Assembly: GCA_025993015.1 (NCBI GenBank)
Contig: DAJPFV010000001.1
Location: 124,001-188,000, forward strand
Length of the DNA: 64,000 nucleotides
Source: Coriobacteriaceae bacterium
Lineage (GTDB): Bacteria; Actinomycetota; Coriobacteriia; Coriobacteriales; Coriobacteriaceae
Direction of reading: 5' to 3'
Made by a program: the position numbers and the translations under genes
Notes under the pieces: model-generated
The model's input: only the letters and a program-made list of their open reading frames with translations
Database searches by the model: none
Told to the model about the DNA's origin: nothing
In this document: one piece after another, positions 60,405 to 64,000 of the stretch
Layout of the letters: every line of letters begins with the position of its first letter
Numbering within the stretch: the first letter of the stretch is position 1

Positions 60405-61520
60405 CTAACGCAAACCCTCTACCGCATCCGCCAGAAGAGCGGCGGCCCTATCCTGGGCCAGACCACGCGCCGCCTGACGCATGGCGTCGCGCGCCGCCGC
60501 GTCATCGACCAGGTGCAGCAGTTCATCGGCAAAGGCAGAACCGTCGATATCGGCATCGGCGCAGAGCACGCCGGCCCCAGCGTCGACCAGATAACGGGCA
60601 TTGGTGGTTTGGTGGTCGGCCGTCGCATGCGGGTACGGCACGAGCACCGAAGGCACGGCGAGTGCAGCGATCTCGGCCACGCTCGATGCGCCCGAACGCG
60701 AGAGCACCAAATCGGCAGCAGCCAGCATATCGCCCATGTTGTCGATGTAAGGCTGGACGCGGTAACGCTTCGCCTCCTCGGGCGTCAGCGCCAAAGCGCG
60801 CTCGGTCTCCTCAAAGCCGTCGGCACCCGTCGAATGCAACACATAGAGGTTCTTGCGCGAAAGCAGCTCGTTTTTGAGCGAAGCCACACGCTCGTTGAGG
60901 TGCTGGGCGCCAAGTGAACCGCCAAAGACGAGCAGCAGCGTAGCGTCCTCGGGAACGCCAAGTGCCTTGCGGCCGCGAGCGCGATCGCCCTCGATCACCG
61001 AGCGACGTACGGGGTTGCCGGTCATGAGCACGTGGTCAGGGTCACCTTCGCGCTCAAAGACCGAACGCGCTGCCGGCACCGAGATGCACACGCGGGCGGC
61101 GTGGGAGTTCATCATCTTGTTGGCCAGGCCCGGAACAGAGTTCTGCTCATGCAGCAGATACGGAACGCCCGCGCCCTTGCACCACCCCAGCAGCGGAACC
61201 TCGACATAGGCACCAAAACCAATGGCGGCATCGGGCTTGCCGACCTTTGAGAAATGACTGGCGAGCGCACGCTTGGCTTTGTTGACACGCCACAGCGAGG
61301 TCAGCGCCGTCCAAGGACGGGAGCGGTCGAAGCCCGTGACCGTAATGGGCACAAAATCAAACCCAGCCTCGGGGACCAGACGACCCTCGAGCTTGCGCGA
61401 CTGGCCCACGAACACAACGTGGTGGCCACGGTCACGCAGCTCTTCGGCCAAGGCGAGCGCGGGGTTGATGTGCCCGGCCGTGCCGCCGGCTGCAATAGCA
61501 ACGGTCATTTTATCGGTCAT
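60405..61520 (-). CDS. murG: MurG glycosyltransferase
   Basis: Transfers GlcNAc to lipid I to make lipid II on the inner membrane face. 371 residues from the ATG at 61520, with AAGGGA about five bases upstream (a GTG six codons earlier overlaps the spacing). Seen: AAGGTAGHINPALALAEEL, LHEQNSVPGLANK, FGGSLGAQHLN, and LVLSRSGASSVAEIAALAVPSVLVPYPHATADHQ (in part). Between ftsW and murC. Confidence 0.95.
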   Translation of the reverse strand: MTDKMTVAIAAGGTAGHINPALALAEELRDRGHHVVFVGQSRKLEGRLVPEAGFDFVPITVTGFDRSRPWTALTSLWRVNKAKRALASHFSKVGKPDAAIGFGAYVEVPLLGWCKGAGVPYLLHEQNSVPGLANKMMNSHAARVCISVPAARSVFEREGDPDHVLMTGNPVRRSVIEGDRARGRKALGVPEDATLLLVFGGSLGAQHLNERVASLKNELLSRKNLYVLHSTGADGFEETERALALTPEEAKRYRVQPYIDNMGDMLAAADLVLSRSGASSVAEIAALAVPSVLVPYPHATADHQTTNARYLVDAGAGVLCADADIDGSAFADELLHLVDDAAARDAMRQAARGLAQDRAAALLADAVEGLR

Positions 61521-61545
61521 GGTAGTCCCTTCGTACACGCGGTCC

Positions 61546-63030
61546 CTAGTCGTCGGTACGCAGACGCGCCGACGGGTCCGAGTTCAAATCGATTCGATTA
61601 TATCCGCCGCCCGCGTTGCGAGGGCTGGGGCGCTGAGGACGACCTTGCGGCGCCGTTCGCTGACGCGGGCGGGCTGCCGGCTCGGTCGCAGAGCCATCCA
61701 GGACGGTAAAACCGTTACGCGAAGATCGCTCGCCGCGCACGTGGGGCACGCCGGCGGTACTCTCATCCATAACGGCAAAGCTCTCGCGGCGACGGTCGTA
61801 CTCATCGCGACGGGCGCTCTCGTACGAAACGCGCAGGATCAACCCGGCAAGCATAAGCGACACAATAATCGACGAACCGCCGTAGCTAATAAACGGCAAC
61901 GGTTTGCCCGTCATGGGAAACACGTTGAGGATGCCAAGCGCATTAATCAAAAACTGCACCGCGAGAATGACCGCGGAGCCAGACGCCATAAGCGCGCCCC
62001 GACGATCGGTCGCCTGCTCGGCAATGCGAAACGCCGAGTAGACCAGCATCGCAAACACCAAGAAGAACAGCACGGTTCCGACAAAACCGACTTCCTCGCC
62101 AATGATGGCCAGGATGTAGTCATTGTGCGCCTCGGGCAGATACGAGTACTTCATGGTTGAGTTGCCGATGCCACGGCCGAACAGACCGCCCGAGGCAAAG
62201 GCCATGATGGCAAGCGTGGCCTGATAGCCGTCACCATACTCGTCGGCCCAAGGGTTCAAGGCAACCTGAATACGCACCATACGGTACGGCTCTGCAACAA
62301 GCGCAATCACGATCACGAGAATGCCGAAGATTAGCACGCCGATGATAAATCTGGGGTCGAGACCCGCAAACAACGCCATGCACATGAGGGTCAACAGGAT
62401 GATCAGGACAGTACCGAAATCGGGCTGGATAAAGATCAGAAAGAGCGAAATGCCCAAGTAGATGCCCATCTTGCGAAGGAATTCGTTGATGTTGCCACCG
62501 GGCGAAAAGAAACGATCAAGCATGATGGCCGAATACGCAATGGCAAATGGCTTTAAAAACTCGGAAGGCTGGAACTGAATACCGGCGATGTTGAGCCAGC
62601 GCGTGGCGCCACGGCTGCCGCTGCCCACCAAGAACACCAGAAGCAGTAGCCCCATCATGCCGATGAGGAAGATCCTGAGCACGTCTTCCCCAAACCAACT
62701 GTCCGGCAAGATGCGCACGATGGCAACCATAGCCAGCACGCCAACTCCGGCAAACGCGGCTTGTCGAAACAGAAAAAACGTCGCCGAGCCATTCTCGTGC
62801 AGCGCCTCGACCGAAGACGCCGAGTACACCATCAGCAGGCCAAAGCACACCAAGGTAAACAGGCAGGCCATGAATATCAAACGGGGGCGCATGATACGGG
62901 CGGGAACGCCGGCAATATAGCGTTCGCTAAACGTCTGCCCGCCGCGACCGGAACGCGGTGTGCTGCGCCGCGAGGAAGCACGGTCCGAGTCGGGCCTCCT
63001 CATACCTTGTCGGGGGCTCTCCTCTCTCAC
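61546..63030 (-). CDS. ftsW: Lipid II polymerase FtsW
   Basis: SEDS-family peptidoglycan glycosyltransferase of the divisome. About 494 residues from the GTG at 63030, which has AGGGG six bases upstream, just after murD; a TTG two codons before and an ATG nine codons after are less well placed. About ten membrane helices; signatures WLNIAGIQFQPSEFLKP, the essential PEAHNDYILAIIGEE loop and FPMTGKPLPFISYGGSS. The first 45 residues are basic and the C-terminal 100 residues are a disordered cytoplasmic tail rich in Arg, Pro and Ser. Confidence 0.92.
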   Translation of the reverse strand: MREESPRQGMRRPDSDRASSRRSTPRSGRGGQTFSERYIAGVPARIMRPRLIFMACLFTLVCFGLLMVYSASSVEALHENGSATFFLFRQAAFAGVGVLAMVAIVRILPDSWFGEDVLRIFLIGMMGLLLLVFLVGSGSRGATRWLNIAGIQFQPSEFLKPFAIAYSAIMLDRFFSPGGNINEFLRKMGIYLGISLFLIFIQPDFGTVLIILLTLMCMALFAGLDPRFIIGVLIFGILVIVIALVAEPYRMVRIQVALNPWADEYGDGYQATLAIMAFASGGLFGRGIGNSTMKYSYLPEAHNDYILAIIGEEVGFVGTVLFFLVFAMLVYSAFRIAEQATDRRGALMASGSAVILAVQFLINALGILNVFPMTGKPLPFISYGGSSIIVSLMLAGLILRVSYESARRDEYDRRRESFAVMDESTAGVPHVRGERSSRNGFTVLDGSATEPAARPRQRTAPQGRPQRPSPRNAGGGYNRIDLNSDPSARLRTDD

Positions 63031-63039
63031 CGGCAACCC

Positions 63040-64000
63040 CTATTCCATTTGCGATTTCGCCGCAGCGGCAAGCTGGGCCACATAGTCCTTAAACACGCGG
63101 CCGCGCTCCTCATAGCCCGAGAACTCATCGAACGAAGAACAGGCAGGAGAAAGTAAGATCACGTCACCACGGCTCGACAGCGAACGGGCGACGTCCACGG
63201 CATCGCGCAGGTCATCCGCCTGGGCGATATCCACATCGCCATCGACATCGGCCTCGTCCATAGCGGCGGTGAAGCGCTCGCGCGCATCGCCAAAGCAGAC
63301 GACCGAGCGTACGTTATCCATAACAACGCGTGCGAAGTCCGTGAGCGGCGTGCCCTTATCGTGGCCGCCGAGCAGCAAGATCACGTCGTCATCGGGAAAT
63401 GCCGTCAGTGCCTTCTCGACCGCATCGGTGTTGGTCGCCTTGGAATCGTTGACGTAGCGCACGCCGTCAATCTCGCCACACGGCTCCACGCGGTGCTCGA
63501 GCGGCTGGAACGAGGCCAGACCGCGGCAGACGCCATCGACATCGGCACCGACTGCCAGGGCAGCCGTGGCAGCGCACAGGGCATTGATAACATTGTGATG
63601 GCCCGAGATCTTGAGCTCGGATGTAGCGATGAGCGGGGTCTCGACGCCCTTCAGGCGCACGATCATCTTGCCATCGCGCACAAAGGCGGCATCCTCGCCC
63701 TCAGGCTCGTCAAAGGCAACCTTGCAGATGCGACGACCCGGCGTGTAGATGTACTCATCGAACTCGTGAATGCCGGCGTCTTCGACGTCGACAACCACCA
63801 GATCGTCATCGACCATATTGGCAAACAGTTTAATCTTGGCAAGCGCGTAGTTCTTATGGCTCTTATGCCAGCCCAAGTGGTCGGGAGTGATGTTGAGCAG
63901 CACCGCCACGCGGGGGTGGAGCTCGGTGGTCGTAGCAATCTGATAGCTCGAGAGCTCGGCCACAAACCACTCGTTATGGGCTCGGCCGTCAATCTCGTTG
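63040..64000 (-). CDS. murD: UDP-N-acetylmuramoylalanine-D-glutamate ligase MurD (N-terminus outside window)
   Basis: Adds D-Glu to UDP-MurNAc-L-Ala. The visible 319 residues run to the window edge without a start, so the first 140 or so residues lie outside. Seen: FVAELSSYQIATTTELHP, LLNITPDHLGWHKSH, ISGHHNVINALCAATAA, and the C-terminal YVNDSKATNTDAVEKAL and LLLGGHDKGTPL. First gene in view of murD-ftsW-murG-murC-murB-ftsQ. Confidence 0.95.
   Translation of the reverse strand, partial: NEIDGRAHNEWFVAELSSYQIATTTELHPRVAVLLNITPDHLGWHKSHKNYALAKIKLFANMVDDDLVVVDVEDAGIHEFDEYIYTPGRRICKVAFDEPEGEDAAFVRDGKMIVRLKGVETPLIATSELKISGHHNVINALCAATAALAVGADVDGVCRGLASFQPLEHRVEPCGEIDGVRYVNDSKATNTDAVEKALTAFPDDDVILLLGGHDKGTPLTDFARVVMDNVRSVVCFGDARERFTAAMDEADVDGDVDIAQADDLRDAVDVARSLSSRGDVILLSPACSSFDEFSGYEERGRVFKDYVAQLAAAAKSQME

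Overview
The window looks like chromosomal DNA of a high-GC gut actinobacterium of the class Coriobacteriia, most likely Collinsella or a close relative. This is inferred from the GC-rich, C/G-ended codon use, the actinobacterial tail of the division cluster (ftsZ, pgeF, yggS, sepF, yggT, divIVA) and the set of metabolic genes. It was not confirmed by any search. No rRNA, tRNA, phage, transposase or CRISPR array was seen. The only stable RNA gene recognised is the RNase P RNA, on the minus strand near 14.0-14.4 kb.

Layout. 0-6 kb: molybdenum block on the minus strand (moeA and a mog/moaB-type gene, a terminator, then modA, a modB with an extra N-terminal domain, and modC). 6-19 kb: housekeeping genes (ClC transporter, lipid-kinase-like gene, ArfB-like factor, xanthine phosphoribosyltransferase, MFS exporter, metY, YigZ, rnpB, rpsA, HAD phosphatase, L-cysteine desulfidase family gene, rpiB, ndk). 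20-24 kb: argG and argH with a small gene between them and, upstream of argG, a 24-codon Arg-rich leader frame that has not been described as far as I know. 25-29 kb: polA and an M18 aminopeptidase. 29.4-36.8 kb: an operon that begins with a 25-codon Cys-rich frame and continues with an Opp-type peptide importer (lipoprotein, two permeases, a fused double ATPase), a C39-like peptidase and an M20 peptidase. 36.8-41 kb: a recombination scar, yaaA, a TPP riboswitch with thiC, and thiD. 41-47 kb: SGNH hydrolase, PARG/macro-like protein, Bax inhibitor-1 family protein, Pit phosphate transporter with a DUF47 partner, and a nitroreductase. 47-64 kb, all on the minus strand: the division/cell-wall cluster murD-ftsW-murG-murC-murB-ftsQ-ftsZ-pgeF ... 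yggS-sepF-yggT-divIVA, interrupted by pstS-pstC-pstA-pstB-phoU.

Working together: the moe/mog and mod genes serve molybdenum cofactor synthesis and molybdate uptake. The 29-37 kb operon would import oligopeptides and hydrolyse them in the cytoplasm. pst/phoU and pit/DUF47 are two separate phosphate uptake routes. The murD-to-ftsZ run makes peptidoglycan precursors and the division ring, and sepF and divIVA tether the ring and organise polar growth.

The features most worth a second look are the short leader-like frames before argG (23531-23605) and before the peptide-import operon (29496-29573), each overlapped by a hairpin at its stop codon; the pst operon lodged inside the division cluster; a three-copy family of intergenic hairpins sharing a conserved core; several very long perfect or near-perfect palindromes; a yggT that seems to start at ATC; and a chimeric scar made of a TPP-riboswitch head and an aminopeptidase tail.
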